A stretch of DNA of 64,000 nucleotides from Pseudomonas anguilliseptica (GTDB taxonomy: Bacteria > Pseudomonadota > Gammaproteobacteria > Pseudomonadales > Pseudomonadaceae). The translations under genes were made by a program, and so were the position numbers. The notes under the pieces are model-generated. The model searched no databases and was not told the DNA's origin. It was given only the letters and a program-made list of their open reading frames with translations. This document shows, in pieces, positions 7,090 through 19,399 of the stretch (the stretch's first letter is position 1; every line of letters begins with the position of its first letter). The stretch covers positions 3,596,001 through 3,660,000 of the forward strand of contig NZ_FNSC01000001.1 of the NCBI RefSeq assembly GCF_900105355.1, written 5' to 3'.

Positions 7090-8058
7090 ATGGATGACGG
7101 CAAGCCAAAATTGTTGGTGCAGGTGCGCCAACAAATCCGTTTGAGAAACTATTCGATTCGTACCGAGGCTGTCTATGCCGAGTGGGTGAAACGCTACATA
7201 CGGTTTCATCGTTATCGGCATCCCGCGGAAATGGGCGCTGCGGAGATTGAGGCGTTTTTGACTCATCTGGCCGTCGCCAGGAATGTATCAGGCTCTACGC
7301 AGAATCAGGCATTGGCGGCGCTGTTGTTTCTTTATAAGCATGTTTTGGATGTGCAATTGCCTTGGCTCGATGACATCGTCCGCGCCAAAAAGGCAAAGCA
7401 CTTGCCCGTTGTGCTGACTCGTGATGAGGCGGCGCGGGTGTTGGCAGAGTTGTCGGGTGTGCAGTGGATTGTGGCAAATTTACTTTATGGTGCTGGGCTG
7501 CGCTTGTTGGAGGCACTTCGGCTGCGGGTCAAGGACGTCGATTTTGCCCGTGGCGAAGTTCTGGTGCGTGATGGTAAAGGGCAGAAGGATCGCGTGACCA
7601 TGTTGCCGCAGCGCTTGGTATTGCCGCTGCAGGAGCATCTGCTGAACGTCGCTGTTTTGCATCGCGCCGATCTGGCTGAGGGTTTTGGTCGCGCCAACTT
7701 GCCGTTCGCACTGGCGCGTAAGTATCCGAACGCTGCCGCAGAGTGGGTGTGGCAGTTTGTCTTTCCGTCAGTCAATCGCTCACAGGATCCGCGTTCCAAG
7801 GGGATCTTCCGTCATCACCTGCATGAGAAAACCATCCAGCGTGCGGTACGTAAGGCGGTCAGGCGTGCTGGAGTTATCAAGCCGGCGACGCCACATACTT
7901 TTCGCCATTCTTTTGCGACTCATCTGCTGGAAAGTGGCCAGGACATCAGCACGGTGCAGGAATTGCTCGGTCATGCGGATGTGAAGACGACGCAGATTTA
8001 TACCCATGTGCTCAATCGCGGCGGTTTGGGGGTAATTAGCCCGCTTGATCGAGTGTGA
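7090..8058 (+). CDS. intI: Integron integrase (tyrosine recombinase)
   Basis: The protein is 322 residues. An N-terminal SAM-like core-binding domain (about 10-95, with [10 protein letters not shown]) is followed by the catalytic domain. Catalytic residues are visible: Arg in [13 protein letters not shown], HxxR in [13 protein letters not shown], and His and Tyr in [15 protein letters not shown]. The integron-specific extra helix is present at about 205-225 ([16 protein letters not shown] then VFPS), which separates IntI from XerC/D. It recombines attC cassettes into attI. A GGGAG ribosome site precedes the ATG. It is transcribed away from the attC-like sites, the normal integron arrangement. 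The frame and active site look intact. Confidence 0.93.
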   Translation: MDDGKPKLLVQVRQQIRLRNYSIRTEAVYAEWVKRYIRFHRYRHPAEMGAAEIEAFLTHLAVARNVSGSTQNQALAALLFLYKHVLDVQLPWLDDIVRAKKAKHLPVVLTRDEAARVLAELSGVQWIVANLLYGAGLRLLEALRLRVKDVDFARGEVLVRDGKGQKDRVTMLPQRLVLPLQEHLLNVAVLHRADLAEGFGRANLPFALARKYPNAAAEWVWQFVFPSVNRSQDPRSKGIFRHHLHEKTIQRAVRKAVRRAGVIKPATPHTFRHSFATHLLESGQDISTVQELLGHADVKTTQIYTHVLNRGGLGVISPLDRV

Positions 8059-8103
8059 GGGCGGGGGCGAAGTCGCGACTGCTCTTCTGTTGAGATGGAT
8101 AGT

Positions 8104-8130
8104 AAAAGCCCCGCATTGTGCGGGGCTTTA
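8104..8130. terminator. Bidirectional terminator between intI and rimO
   Basis: The hairpin AAAGCCCCGCA / TGCGGGGCTTT has an A run on one side and a T run on the other. It serves the convergent intI (plus) and rimO (minus) genes. Confidence 0.85.
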
Positions 8131-8156
8131 TGGTTTTGCGCTGACGTGCGTGGCGT

Positions 8157-9479
8157 TTAGATCAGCTCGGCCCACATGTCGTATTCATCGGCGTCGATGA
8201 TGCGTACGCGGACTTTATCGCCCGGATTGACGTCGGTGCTGGCAATAAACACGCTGCCGTCGATCTCTGGGGCATCGGCGTAGCAGCGGGCAACGGCGCC
8301 TTGGTCGTCGATTTCATCAATTAGCACGTCCATTTCCGTGCCGACCTTGAGTTGCAGGCGGGCGGTGCTGATGGCTTGCTGGTGGGCCATGAAACGGTCC
8401 CAGCGATCCTGCTTGACGTCATCCGGTACCGGGTTGTCGAGCAGGTTGGCGGGGGCGCCTTCTACTGGCGAGTACTGGAAGCAGCCCACGCGGTCGAGTT
8501 GCGCTTCGGTCAGCCAGTCGAGCAGGTACTGGAAGTCCTCTTCGGTTTCGCCGGGGAAGCCGACGATAAACGTCGAGCGGATGGTCAACTCCGGGCAGAT
8601 TTCGCGCCAGGCTTTGATTCGCGCGAGTGTCTTGTCTTCGAAGGCTGGGCGCTTCATCAGTTTGAGCACTTTCGGGCTGGCGTGCTGGAAGGGGATATCC
8701 AGGTACGGCAGGATTTTGCCGGCGGCCATCAGAGGGATCAGTTCGTCGACGTGCGGGTAGGGATAAACGTAGTGCAGGCGTACCCATACGCCCATGCTGG
8801 AGAGCGCTTCACACAGTTCGGTCATGCGGGTTTTCACCGGCTGGCCGTTCCAGAAGTCGGTCTTATACTTCATGTCCACGCCGTAGGCGCTGGTGTCCTG
8901 GGAAATCACCAGCAGCTCTTTGACGCCGGCTTTGACCAGGCGCTCGGCTTCGCTGAGTACTTCACCAACCGGGCGGCTGACCAGTTTGCCGCGCATCGAA
9001 GGGATGATGCAGAAGCTGCAGCTGTGGTTGCAGCCTTCGGAAATCTTCAGATACGCGTAGTGGCGCGGGGTCAGCTTGATGCCTTGTGGCGGCACCAGGT
9101 CGATCAGTGGGTTGTGGTCCTGGCGCGGTGGTACAACTTCATGCACGGCGTTGACCACTTGCTCGTACTGCTGCGGGCCGGTCACCGAAAGTACGCTGGG
9201 GTGTACGTCACGGATGCTGCCTTCTTCTACGCCCATGCAGCCGGTGACGATGACCTTGCCGTTTTCCTTGATCGCTTCGCCGATCACGTCCAGGGACTCA
9301 GCCTTGGCGCTGTCGATAAAACCGCAGGTGTTGACCACCACCACGTCGGCGTCCTGATAGGTCGGCACTACTTCATAACCTTCCATGCGCAGCTGGGTCA
9401 GGATGCGCTCGGAGTCCACCAGCGCCTTGGGGCAACCGAGTGATACAAAGCCGACTTTCGGCGTGGCGGGGGTGGACAT
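8157..9479 (-). CDS. rimO: Ribosomal protein S12 methylthiotransferase RimO
   Basis: The protein is 440 residues, the normal length. It is a radical-SAM enzyme that methylthiolates an Asp of ribosomal protein S12. The N-terminal UPF0004 domain has three cluster cysteines (SLGCPKA, VNTCGF, VTGCMG). The radical-SAM motif CNHSCSFC lies at about residue 148. A C-terminal TRAM domain (about 375-440) binds RNA. It is monocistronic here, with a terminator downstream. Confidence 0.97.
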   Translation of the reverse strand: MSTPATPKVGFVSLGCPKALVDSERILTQLRMEGYEVVPTYQDADVVVVNTCGFIDSAKAESLDVIGEAIKENGKVIVTGCMGVEEGSIRDVHPSVLSVTGPQQYEQVVNAVHEVVPPRQDHNPLIDLVPPQGIKLTPRHYAYLKISEGCNHSCSFCIIPSMRGKLVSRPVGEVLSEAERLVKAGVKELLVISQDTSAYGVDMKYKTDFWNGQPVKTRMTELCEALSSMGVWVRLHYVYPYPHVDELIPLMAAGKILPYLDIPFQHASPKVLKLMKRPAFEDKTLARIKAWREICPELTIRSTFIVGFPGETEEDFQYLLDWLTEAQLDRVGCFQYSPVEGAPANLLDNPVPDDVKQDRWDRFMAHQQAISTARLQLKVGTEMDVLIDEIDDQGAVARCYADAPEIDGSVFIASTDVNPGDKVRVRIIDADEYDMWAELI

Positions 9480-9621
9480 GGCGTTAACCTCAGGCGTGTA
9501 CGGATGGATGCCGGGCGCTTGACGCGCCTCTGATCAAAAAGTGCGCAATTCTAGCGGCGACGCTGGCGATTGACCAGCGCTGAGCGTCGCCTTGATAGGG
9601 GGGGCTGTTTGCGTAGCTGAG

Positions 9622-10173
9622 TCAGGACTGCTTGCTAGGTAGGATGCGGGTCAAGGTGTTGTCGCGTACGACAAAATGGTGGAGTAATCCTGCGGCGGCG
9701 TGCAGGCCAATCAGCCAGTATCCGGCGCTGCCTGCCAGCTCGTGCCATTCCTTTATGGTGCCGGCCAGCTCCCGGTTCTTGTCGACCAGTGGCGGCAACT
9801 CCAGGCCAAAAAATGGGATGGGTTTGCCAGCAGCGCTGAGGATCAGCCAGCCGGCCAGCGGTGCGCCGATCATCAGGCCGTAGAGTGTCAGGTGCATCAG
9901 TTTTGCCGGGATGGCTTGCCAGCTGGGTAGTGCGGGTTGGATTGTCGGCGTCGGGGCGATTACACGGGCCAGCAAGCGCAGCCAGACCAGGGCGAAGACT
10001 GCGAGGCCGAGCATAAAGTGCCACTGCTTGAGCAGCTCGCGAGTATCGCTGCCTTTGGGGAAATTGCCTTTGAGTTCGATACAGGCGTAGACGCCAGCAA
10101 TCAGGATCAGCATCAGCCAATGCAGGGCGATGGACAGGCTGCCGTAGCGCGATTCAGTGTTCTTCCAGGACAT
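9622..10173 (-). CDS. Cytochrome b561 (prokaryotic type)
   Basis: The protein is 183 residues with four hydrophobic helices. It opens with ESRYGSLSIALHWLM, the N-terminus typical of the B561 family, with a haem-ligand His. Other candidate haem histidines are in KQWHFMLGL, EWHELAG and GLHAAAGLLHHF. It probably transfers electrons from quinol in the inner membrane; the partner is unknown. It lies between rimO and the initiator tRNA array. Confidence 0.9.
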   Translation of the reverse strand: MSWKNTESRYGSLSIALHWLMLILIAGVYACIELKGNFPKGSDTRELLKQWHFMLGLAVFALVWLRLLARVIAPTPTIQPALPSWQAIPAKLMHLTLYGLMIGAPLAGWLILSAAGKPIPFFGLELPPLVDKNRELAGTIKEWHELAGSAGYWLIGLHAAAGLLHHFVVRDNTLTRILPSKQS

Positions 10174-10272
10174 GGTGGCGTGGGTTCCGGGCGGTAAGTG
10201 AGGATCGGCTCCAGTTTAGATAGGCAAACCGTGCGCCTTGTTGCGCCTGATCACTTAAATCACGCACAAACA

Positions 10273-10302
10273 AAAAGGCCACTCGATTGAGTGGCCTTTT
10301 TG
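10273..10302. terminator. Terminator of tRNA-fMet copy 1
   Basis: AAAAAGGCCACTCGATTGAG followed by TGGCCTTTTT forms a GGCCACTC hairpin with flanking A and T runs. It lies just past the CCA end of the minus-strand tRNA. The same hairpin follows each of the three copies. Confidence 0.88.
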
Positions 10303-10308
10303 AGTATC

Positions 10309-10385
<77 letters not shown>

Positions 10386-10467
10386 CTGGCCATTCTATAT
10401 AGAAATCGCGCGCTGTCAACAAAATAGTGTTTTTAATCAAGTGCTTAGCTTGCGCGAGCGGTAGAAG

Positions 10468-10501
10468 CAAAAAAGGCCACTCGATTGAGTGGCCTTTTTT
10501 G
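10468..10501. terminator. Terminator of tRNA-fMet copy 2
   Basis: The same GGCCACTC hairpin with A and T runs as after copy 1, directly downstream of the minus-strand tRNA at 10508-10584. Confidence 0.88.
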
Positions 10502-10507
10502 AGTATC

Positions 10508-10584
<77 letters not shown>

Positions 10585-10664
10585 CCGGCCATTCTATACA
10601 GGAACGGTGCTTTGTCAATTGATTAGTGGTTTTTAATCAATAACTTAAATCGGTTGGGCGAAAA

Positions 10665-10698
10665 TGCAAAAAGGCCACTCGATTGAGTGGCCTTTTTG
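10665..10698. terminator. Terminator of tRNA-fMet copy 3
   Basis: The third copy of the GGCCACTC hairpin with A and T runs, downstream of the minus-strand tRNA at 10705-10781. Confidence 0.88.
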
Positions 10699-10704
10699 AG
10701 TATC

Positions 10705-10781
<77 letters not shown>

Positions 10782-10986
10782 GCGCCAATTCTAGCGTCTA
10801 AATGCTCCTTGTCAACCTAAAGGTGGCTAGAAGTTGTTTTTATTCAGATGCTTAGCCGTGAGCTAGCGAGTTTTGCGCTGCAGAGCCCTGTGCTAGAGCC
10901 TGATTGGGTGGACAGCTTGGCTTTTGGCATAGCCCGCAACCGGGCTGTTGGGCTAGAGTCCGTGCCCATTGAATGGGAGGAAAGTT

Positions 10987-11202
10987 ATGAGCGTTGAATG
11001 CAAAGCCTGTGGTGCTCAGGTGTCAGGCGATGCCAAGAGTTGTCCAGGTTGTGGGGCCGCCGTATCGGCGAAGACCAAGTTGGTGCCGTTGGCGGCTTTT
11101 ATGCTGATTGTCATCCTGATCATCCAGTCTTATATAGGCAAGTCTGAGGATGCAGCGAGCGAAGCCAAGCCAGCAGCGCCTGTAAGTTCAGCCGAGCAGT
11201 AG
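10987..11202 (+). CDS. Small zinc-ribbon membrane protein
   Basis: The protein is 71 residues from the ATG at 10987, which has GGAGG six bases upstream. Two CxxC pairs (CKACG and CPGCG, residues 5-23) form a zinc ribbon. One transmembrane helix follows (LAAFMLIVILIIQSYIG), then an Ala-rich tail. It is probably an inner-membrane protein with a cytoplasmic zinc ribbon. Function unknown. It lies 23 bp before dinB and may be co-transcribed with it. Confidence 0.75.
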   Translation: MSVECKACGAQVSGDAKSCPGCGAAVSAKTKLVPLAAFMLIVILIIQSYIGKSEDAASEAKPAAPVSSAEQ

Positions 11203-11225
11203 CCGCAGGAACGGTGGGCTTGGCG

Positions 11226-12287
11226 ATGAGCAGCCGCAAGATCATTCACGTGGACTGTGATTGCTTCTACGCAGCAATCGAGATGCGTGATGATCCGAGC
11301 CTGTCCAGCAAGCCGTTGGCTGTTGGGGGCTCGGCAGATCGGCGTGGGGTGATTGCCGCCTGCAATTACGAGGCGCGTAGTTATGGTGTGCGCTCGGCGA
11401 TGGCTTCCGGCCAAGCGCTGAAATTGTGTCCCGACCTAGTGATCGTCAAGCCGCGGATGGATGCCTACAAGGCGGTGTCGCGGGAGATTCTGGCGATCTT
11501 TCGCGATTACACTGAGCTGATTGAGCCCTTGTCGCTGGATGAGGCTTATCTGGATGTAACCGACAGCCCGCACTTTGCCGGCAGCGCCACGCGTATCGCT
11601 CAGGATATTCGCAGGCGGGTCTCGCAGGAGTTGCATATCACTGTCTCTGCGGGCGTGGCGCCGAACAAGTTCCTGGCCAAGATCGCTAGCGACTGGAAAA
11701 AGCCTAACGGCCTGTTTGTGATTACCCCAGATCAGGTTGAGGACTTTGTCGCTGCCTTACCGGTGAGCAAGCTGCATGGCGTAGGCAAGGTCACGGCTGA
11801 CAAGCTCGGGCGTTTGGGCATTCGTACCTGCAGCGATCTGCGCGAGTGGAACAAGCTGGCGTTGGTCAAGGAGTTCGGCAGCTTCGGCGAGCGCTTGTGG
11901 GGGCTGGCGCGCGGGATTGATGAGCGAGTCGTGCATAACGACAGTCGGCGCCAGTCGGTCAGCGTGGAAAACACCTTTGATAAGGATCTGCCGGATCTGG
12001 CCGCCTGCCTGGAACAGTTACCCGCGCTGCTGGAGCAACTGGCCAAGAGAATGGAGCGGCTGGATGCGAGTTATCGGCCAGATAAACCCTTCGTCAAGAT
12101 CAAGTTCCATGACTTCAGTCAGACCACCCTGGAGCAGGGTGGGGCGCGGCGTGATCTGGAGAACTATACGCGGCTGATGAGCGCCGCCTTCGCTCGCGGC
12201 AACAAGGCGGTGCGTCTGCTCGGTGTTGGTGTGCGGTTGCATGACTTGCGCGGCGAACACGAGCAGTTGGAGTTATTTGCACCCTGA
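11226..12287 (+). CDS. dinB: DNA polymerase IV (Y-family translesion polymerase)
   Basis: The protein is 353 residues from the ATG at 11226 (MSSRKIIHVDCDCFYAAIEM). The in-frame GTG at 11214 has an AGGA closer to normal spacing, so a four-residue longer form is possible. Catalytic acidic residues are the Asp of HVDCDCFYA and the DE of PLSLDEAYLDVT. The thumb helix-hairpin-helix region (KLHGVGKVTADKLGRLGI) and little-finger domain follow. It copies damaged templates with low fidelity. I did not find a clear LexA box upstream. Confidence 0.96.
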   Translation: MSSRKIIHVDCDCFYAAIEMRDDPSLSSKPLAVGGSADRRGVIAACNYEARSYGVRSAMASGQALKLCPDLVIVKPRMDAYKAVSREILAIFRDYTELIEPLSLDEAYLDVTDSPHFAGSATRIAQDIRRRVSQELHITVSAGVAPNKFLAKIASDWKKPNGLFVITPDQVEDFVAALPVSKLHGVGKVTADKLGRLGIRTCSDLREWNKLALVKEFGSFGERLWGLARGIDERVVHNDSRRQSVSVENTFDKDLPDLAACLEQLPALLEQLAKRMERLDASYRPDKPFVKIKFHDFSQTTLEQGGARRDLENYTRLMSAAFARGNKAVRLLGVGVRLHDLRGEHEQLELFAP

Positions 12288-12318
12288 CGGCTGCTGTATA
12301 AGACGCTGAAAATAAAAA

Positions 12319-12342
12319 AGGCGAAGCCCCAGGGCTTCGCCT
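12319..12342. terminator. Bidirectional terminator between dinB and rhlB
   Basis: GGCGAAGCCC / GGGCTTCGCC hairpin preceded by an A run and followed by TTGTTT. It separates the convergent dinB (plus) and rhlB (minus) genes. Confidence 0.85.
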
Positions 12343-12360
12343 TGTTTAGTTGCGCATGTA

Positions 12361-13812
<1,452 letters not shown>

Positions 13813-13860
13813 CTCATCAATTGGTTAAGGAGTGAACGGCCGCCAGTGTAAAGCAAGAAG

Positions 13861-13885
13861 CCGGCGCGGCGAAGTGCCACGCCGG
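13861..13885 (-). terminator. Terminator-like hairpin after the dipeptidase gene
   Basis: On the minus strand CCGGCGTGGC pairs with GCCGCGCCGG around a five-base loop, followed by CTTCTTGCTTT. The U tract is imperfect, so termination strength is uncertain. Confidence 0.5.
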
Positions 13886-13910
13886 ATAGCGGCGCCTGGC
13901 TGGTTTTTAC

Positions 13911-15074
13911 TCAATCTTCCGGGAGGTTGGCAAGCAGCAGGCGCTGCACATTGCCGCCCATGATCGCGGTAATTTCGTCGTGGCTGAAACCGGCCTTGAG
14001 CAGGCCTTCAGTCAGTTGCGGCAGGCCCGTTACGTCAAACGGCGCATGGATGGTGCCGTTGAAGTCCGAGCCCAGCGCTACGTGCTGCACGCCAATCTCG
14101 TCTGCTGTGTAGCGCATTGCCTTGACGATAGCCTCGACCGAGGTGGCGCATACGGCGGCATCCCAGTAACCGATACCGATTACTCCGCCAGTGGCGGCGA
14201 TAGCTTTCAGGTGCTCGTCGCTGAGATTGCGCGGGCCTTTGCAGGTGCCTTCGACGCCTGTGTGGGAAACCAGGATCGGGCGCGTGCTAATGGCCAGTAC
14301 GTCCTCGATCAGTGGGCGCGAGGCGTGGGCCAGGTCGATCAGCATGGCCTTTTCTTCCAGGCGCTTGATCACTTGCCGGCCCAGTGGGGTCAGGCCGCCT
14401 TTGTCCAGGCCATGGGCCGAGCCGCCGATTTCGTTATCAAAGAAGTGGGTCAGGCCGGTGATGCGAAAACCGGCGTCATAGAGTGCGTCGACGTTCTCCA
14501 GTTTGCCCTCGATCGGCTGCAGGCCTTCGGTGGCGAGAATTGCCGCTACACGCTGCGGGTCTTTCTGCCAGGCGCTGACAAAGTTGGCGAGGTCGCTGCG
14601 AGTTTTGATCAGCACCAGGCGGCCGTCACTGTTGGCGCTGGCCTCATTGAGCTTCTGTGCCTGGTACAGCGCGCGTTGCAGCAGGCTGCTCCAGGTTTCC
14701 TTGGGCCAGCGCTGGGCCATGGCCAGCAGGGTGATGTTGTCGGTTTCGCCGCTGTTACGCTCATAGTTGATACCGCGCGGCGTCTTGGTCACGGTGGAGA
14801 ACACCTGCAGCCCCACATGGCCTTCGAGCATGCGCGGCAGGTCGGAGTGGCCGAAGTCATAACGGTTGAGCAGGTCGCGTTCCCACAGCAGCACGTCGTC
14901 ATGCAGGTCGGCGATAAACAGCTGTTGATGCAGCTGCTTGGCCGGCTCGTTGGTGGGATAGGGGGCGGGGGACTCGACGCTGTTCATCTTGCGGTCAAGC
15001 AAGGAGGGCAGGGCAAACACGCTGCCCGCAGCGATCAACAGGATTACCAGCAGAGTGATCAGAATTTTGCGCAT
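13911..15074 (-). CDS. Membrane dipeptidase (M19, renal dipeptidase family)
   Basis: The protein is 387 residues. An N-terminal hydrophobic helix (ILITLLVILLIAAGSVFAL) is a signal peptide or membrane anchor. The zinc site is visible as HDD in IADLHDDVLLWE (about residue 57). Further ligands are the Glu of ILATEGLQ and His residues in LIDLAHASRP and LVSHTGVEG. The ALGSDFNG motif (about residue 335) matches M19 dipeptidases. It probably hydrolyses dipeptides in the periplasm. Confidence 0.92.
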   Translation of the reverse strand: MRKILITLLVILLIAAGSVFALPSLLDRKMNSVESPAPYPTNEPAKQLHQQLFIADLHDDVLLWERDLLNRYDFGHSDLPRMLEGHVGLQVFSTVTKTPRGINYERNSGETDNITLLAMAQRWPKETWSSLLQRALYQAQKLNEASANSDGRLVLIKTRSDLANFVSAWQKDPQRVAAILATEGLQPIEGKLENVDALYDAGFRITGLTHFFDNEIGGSAHGLDKGGLTPLGRQVIKRLEEKAMLIDLAHASRPLIEDVLAISTRPILVSHTGVEGTCKGPRNLSDEHLKAIAATGGVIGIGYWDAAVCATSVEAIVKAMRYTADEIGVQHVALGSDFNGTIHAPFDVTGLPQLTEGLLKAGFSHDEITAIMGGNVQRLLLANLPED

Positions 15075-15202
15075 AAGAAGGTGCCATCAGGGCGTTGTTG
15101 TTATGCGCAGCACTCTAGCAAGAGTGAGTAGGAAATGTGATTGGGTGGACTGCAGTACGGGGACTTTACGCAGCAGGGCCGACGCGCAGCAGACCGTGAG
15201 GA

Positions 15203-16306
15203 TTAGCCGCAGAGGCAGTCGCGGCCTTGCTGCTTGGCCTGATACAGCGCGCTGTCGGCGCGGGCGATCACGCCTTGCAGGCTGTCCTTGGGTTACATCT
15301 GCGCCAGTCCGATGGACACGGTCACTCCCGGCAGCACGCCAATCGGTGAGTGGAACGAGCTGACAGTGCGCAGCGCCAGGCGCAGCCGCTCGCCGATGCT
15401 ACGGGCCTCATCGATGCCGATTTCCGGTAGCAGGATGACGAATTCTTCACCGCCATAGCGGGTCAGGCTGTCCTTGGGGCGCAGCTGATTGCGCAGGGTG
15501 TGCGCTACTAGGCACAGGGGATAGTCGCCGGCGAGGTGGCCGTGTTGATCGTTGTAGGCTTTGAAATGGTCGACATCAAGCATCAGCATGCACAGTGGCT
15601 TGCCGTTGAAGGCACTGCGGGTGCTTTCGCGTTCGAAGATATGTTCCAGCCAGCGGCGGTTATAGGCGCCGGTGAGGGCGTCGATATTGGCCGTATGTTC
15701 GCTGTCGAGAATGATTCGGTTGCCTTTGCGCACACGGTCGCAGAGCAGCTCGAGCATGTTCTGCATCAATTCTGGCGATTGCTGGAATAGGTTGAACAGC
15801 GATTCGCGGTGCAGGCGCAGCACACAGCAGGGCTCGGTCGCCACTACATAGGCAGACGGGTGCTCATTGTCGATAAAGCTGATTTCGCCAGCGCAATCGC
15901 CGACGCTCAGAGTGCTGACAGCCTGGCTGTCGAGCGAGCCGAGATAGACCTTGAGTTGACCCTTGAGCAGCAGGTAGAGGTACTGATTGCGGTTGAAGGG
16001 TGACAGCAGTACTTCGCCGCCTTCCAGATCGCAGGCGCGGAATACCTTGAGCAACTGGCTGATGCTGCTGGTGGCGACATTGTTGAACAGTCGCAGATGG
16101 CGAAGTTGCTGCAGGTCAGCCTGCCATTTGGCGTTTTTCATTGGATCGGCAGGTGTGACGGTTGTGGGTTGGGGATGTTGGGCATCGCTAACGCTCCCTG
16201 CATTAAGGGCGAACACCATGCCTGAACATATTCCGCTGCCTGTGGCCTGACAATCCTTGTCAGACGCACGGGCGACCAGTGGTATTGAAGTTGAATGGTT
16301 GGTCAC
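15203..16306 (-). pseudogene. Diguanylate cyclase with cyclic-nucleotide-type sensor domain, premature stop
   Basis: The frame reads through a cNMP-binding-like domain (about residues 70-190, with GGEVLLSPFNRNQYLYLLLKG) into a GGDEF domain (signature YGGEEFVILLPE). A TAA at 15293-15295 ends it after SIGLAQM. Past that stop the same frame continues PKDSLQGVIARADSALYQAK and ends at 15203, which is the normal GGDEF C-terminus. So 30 codons are lost to a single nonsense change. GGDEF proteins make cyclic di-GMP. The start is uncertain: ATG at 16141 (MKNAKWQAD) or at 16219 are more likely than 16306. Confidence 0.85.
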
Positions 16307-16338
16307 AAATCTGGCGCGATCCTTGCGCCGACACTTGC

Positions 16339-18240
16339 TTACTTGGTGGGGTGCAGTTCTATGGCGACTGCAAAGCCGGCCAGGCGTTGGCTCACCGCGT
16401 TAGCCAGTGCTGCCTGATCTGCTGGCAGATAGATGTGGGCGACCTGACCGCGTTTGTCGTCACTGAGTACTTCCACGCGCAGGCGTGCGTCCAACTCTGC
16501 CAGCGCAGCTTGGTAAACGCGCGCAATGGCATCGAAGCGCAGCGCTGGTTTGAAGTTTTTACCCACGGCGGTCAGCGGAATGGCGTCGATGATCCAGGCG
16601 TCCTTGGGGATCGCCGCGCGCTCGGGAATGTGTTCGGCAGCATGGGCCAATAATTCGGCTTCGCTGACCTGCACGCCGGGCTTGAGTTGCACGTAGACCA
16701 CGGGCAGCTCGCCGGCTTTCTCATCAGGCTTGCCGACCGCAGCGGCCATGGCTACTGCGGGGTGCTTGTGCAGCGCTTCTTCGATCATCTGCGGGTCAAT
16801 ATTGTGGCCGCCACGGATGATCAGATCCTTGCTGCGCCCGGTCAGCCAGATATAGCCATCGGCATCCACGCGGCCCAGGTCGCCGGTGTTGAACCAATCG
16901 CCGTCGACCCAGATGCCGGCATTCTTGCTGCTTTGCAGGTATCCCTTGAACACCGTGGCACCACGGATGCACAGGTTACCGATTTCATTGCGATTGGCCT
17001 CTCTTAGATAGTTGCCCTGTTCGTCGAGGATCTTGATGCTCACCTCGCAATAGGGCATCGGCAGGCCGATGGAGCCGGGGCGGCGCTCGCCAGCAGGCGG
17101 GTTGGCGCAGCTGCCGCAGGTGCCTTCGGTCAGGCCGTAGCCTTCGATCAGGGTCAGTCCGGTTTTGCTTTCGAACTGGCGGATCAGCTCCACCGGCATC
17201 GGTGCGGCACCGCACAGCGCGTATTTCAGCGAGCTGAGGTCATGACCTCAGCTCGGTATCTGCAGCAGGCCGGCGTAGATGGTCGGTACGCCGCTGAAGA
17301 AACTGACCTTGTGGCGTTCGATGATCTTCCAGAAATTGCCAATCAGGTTGGGATTGCGATAACCCTGTGGGGTGGCCAGCAGCACTTCGGCGCCGCCGAT
17401 AAAAGCGGTGAGGCCGGTAACAATCACGCCGTTAACGTGAAACAGCGGCAGGCCGCAGAGGGTGACATCACCCGGCGCGAAGCCGGTGACCAGATTCATG
17501 CTGTAGGCCATGGCCACTTCGTTGCCGTGGCTGTGCGGCGCGAGCTTAGGTGTGCCAGTGGTGCCGCCGGTGTGGAAGTAGCTGGCGATGTCATCCGGCG
17601 CTATCACGCGGCCGCTTTCCAGGTGATCATCCGGGCAGCTGGCGATCAGTTCATCGAAATCCAACACACAGTCCGGCAATGGCCCGCGCTGCGCCTTGAT
17701 GGCGCTGCGTTGTGGCTCCGGCAGCAGGTTGGCCATGTCCACACAGATAATCGCCTTGAGCGCAGGCAGTTGCTCGCGCAGGCCTTCGACCTTGGCCCAC
17801 AGGTCGGTGCCGGGGAAGGGCGCGAGGGTAACCAGCAGCTCGGAATCCGAGGCCTGGATCAGTTCGGCGATATGTTCCGGGTCGAGCAGTGGGTTGATCG
17901 CGTTGACGATCCCGGCCGCTTCGCCGCCCCAGATGGTGAAGTGGGTGTGCGGCAGGTTCGGCAGCAGAAACGATACCGCCTTACCTGGGCGTAGGCCCAA
18001 GCGATGAAAGGCGTTGGCGGTCTGGGTGATCTTGCCCAGCAGTTGCCCATAACTGAGGCGGTAAGCCGCCTCGTCTGCCGTGCCCTGGAGGATAAACGAG
18101 AGTGCCGGTGCATCCGCTTGCCGCGCTGCACTGCGGCGGATCAGCTCATAGGTATTGGCCGGCAGGTCGCGTTCGGCCAGTGGGGTTTGCTCGATCAGCT
18201 GGATATCGCACAGGGTCTTGATCGTAGGGATGGCAGGCAT
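16339..18240 (-). pseudogene. Acyl-CoA synthetase (AMP-binding), split by an in-frame TGA
   Basis: The frame from ATG 18240 (MPAIPTIKTL) runs 330 residues to a TGA at 17248-17250. It resumes in the same frame with GHDLSSLKYALCGAAPMPVE and ends at 16339, giving a family-typical length of about 633. ANL-superfamily motifs are on both sides: YFHTGGTTGTPK before the stop; GYGLTEGTCG, WFNTGDLGRV and the Lys of GKNFKP after it. It would activate a fatty or aromatic acid as acyl-AMP, then acyl-CoA. The stop lies in a 24-bp perfect palindrome. Only a truncated N-terminal half is expected unless this is a sequence error. Confidence 0.88.
17231..17254. repeat. 24-bp perfect palindrome containing the in-frame stop
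   Basis: GAGCTGAGGTCA followed by TGACCTCAGCTC is its own reverse complement over all 24 bases, with no loop. It lies inside the acyl-CoA synthetase frame and includes the TGA. Confidence 0.95.
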
Positions 18241-18262
18241 AAATGTTTTCGCTCGTAGACAG

Positions 18263-19399
<1,137 letters not shown>

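Noticed and set aside
17248..17250. TGA as selenocysteine or programmed readthrough
   Set aside because: Acyl-CoA synthetases have no such residue at this site, and I see no basis for recoding beyond the palindrome.
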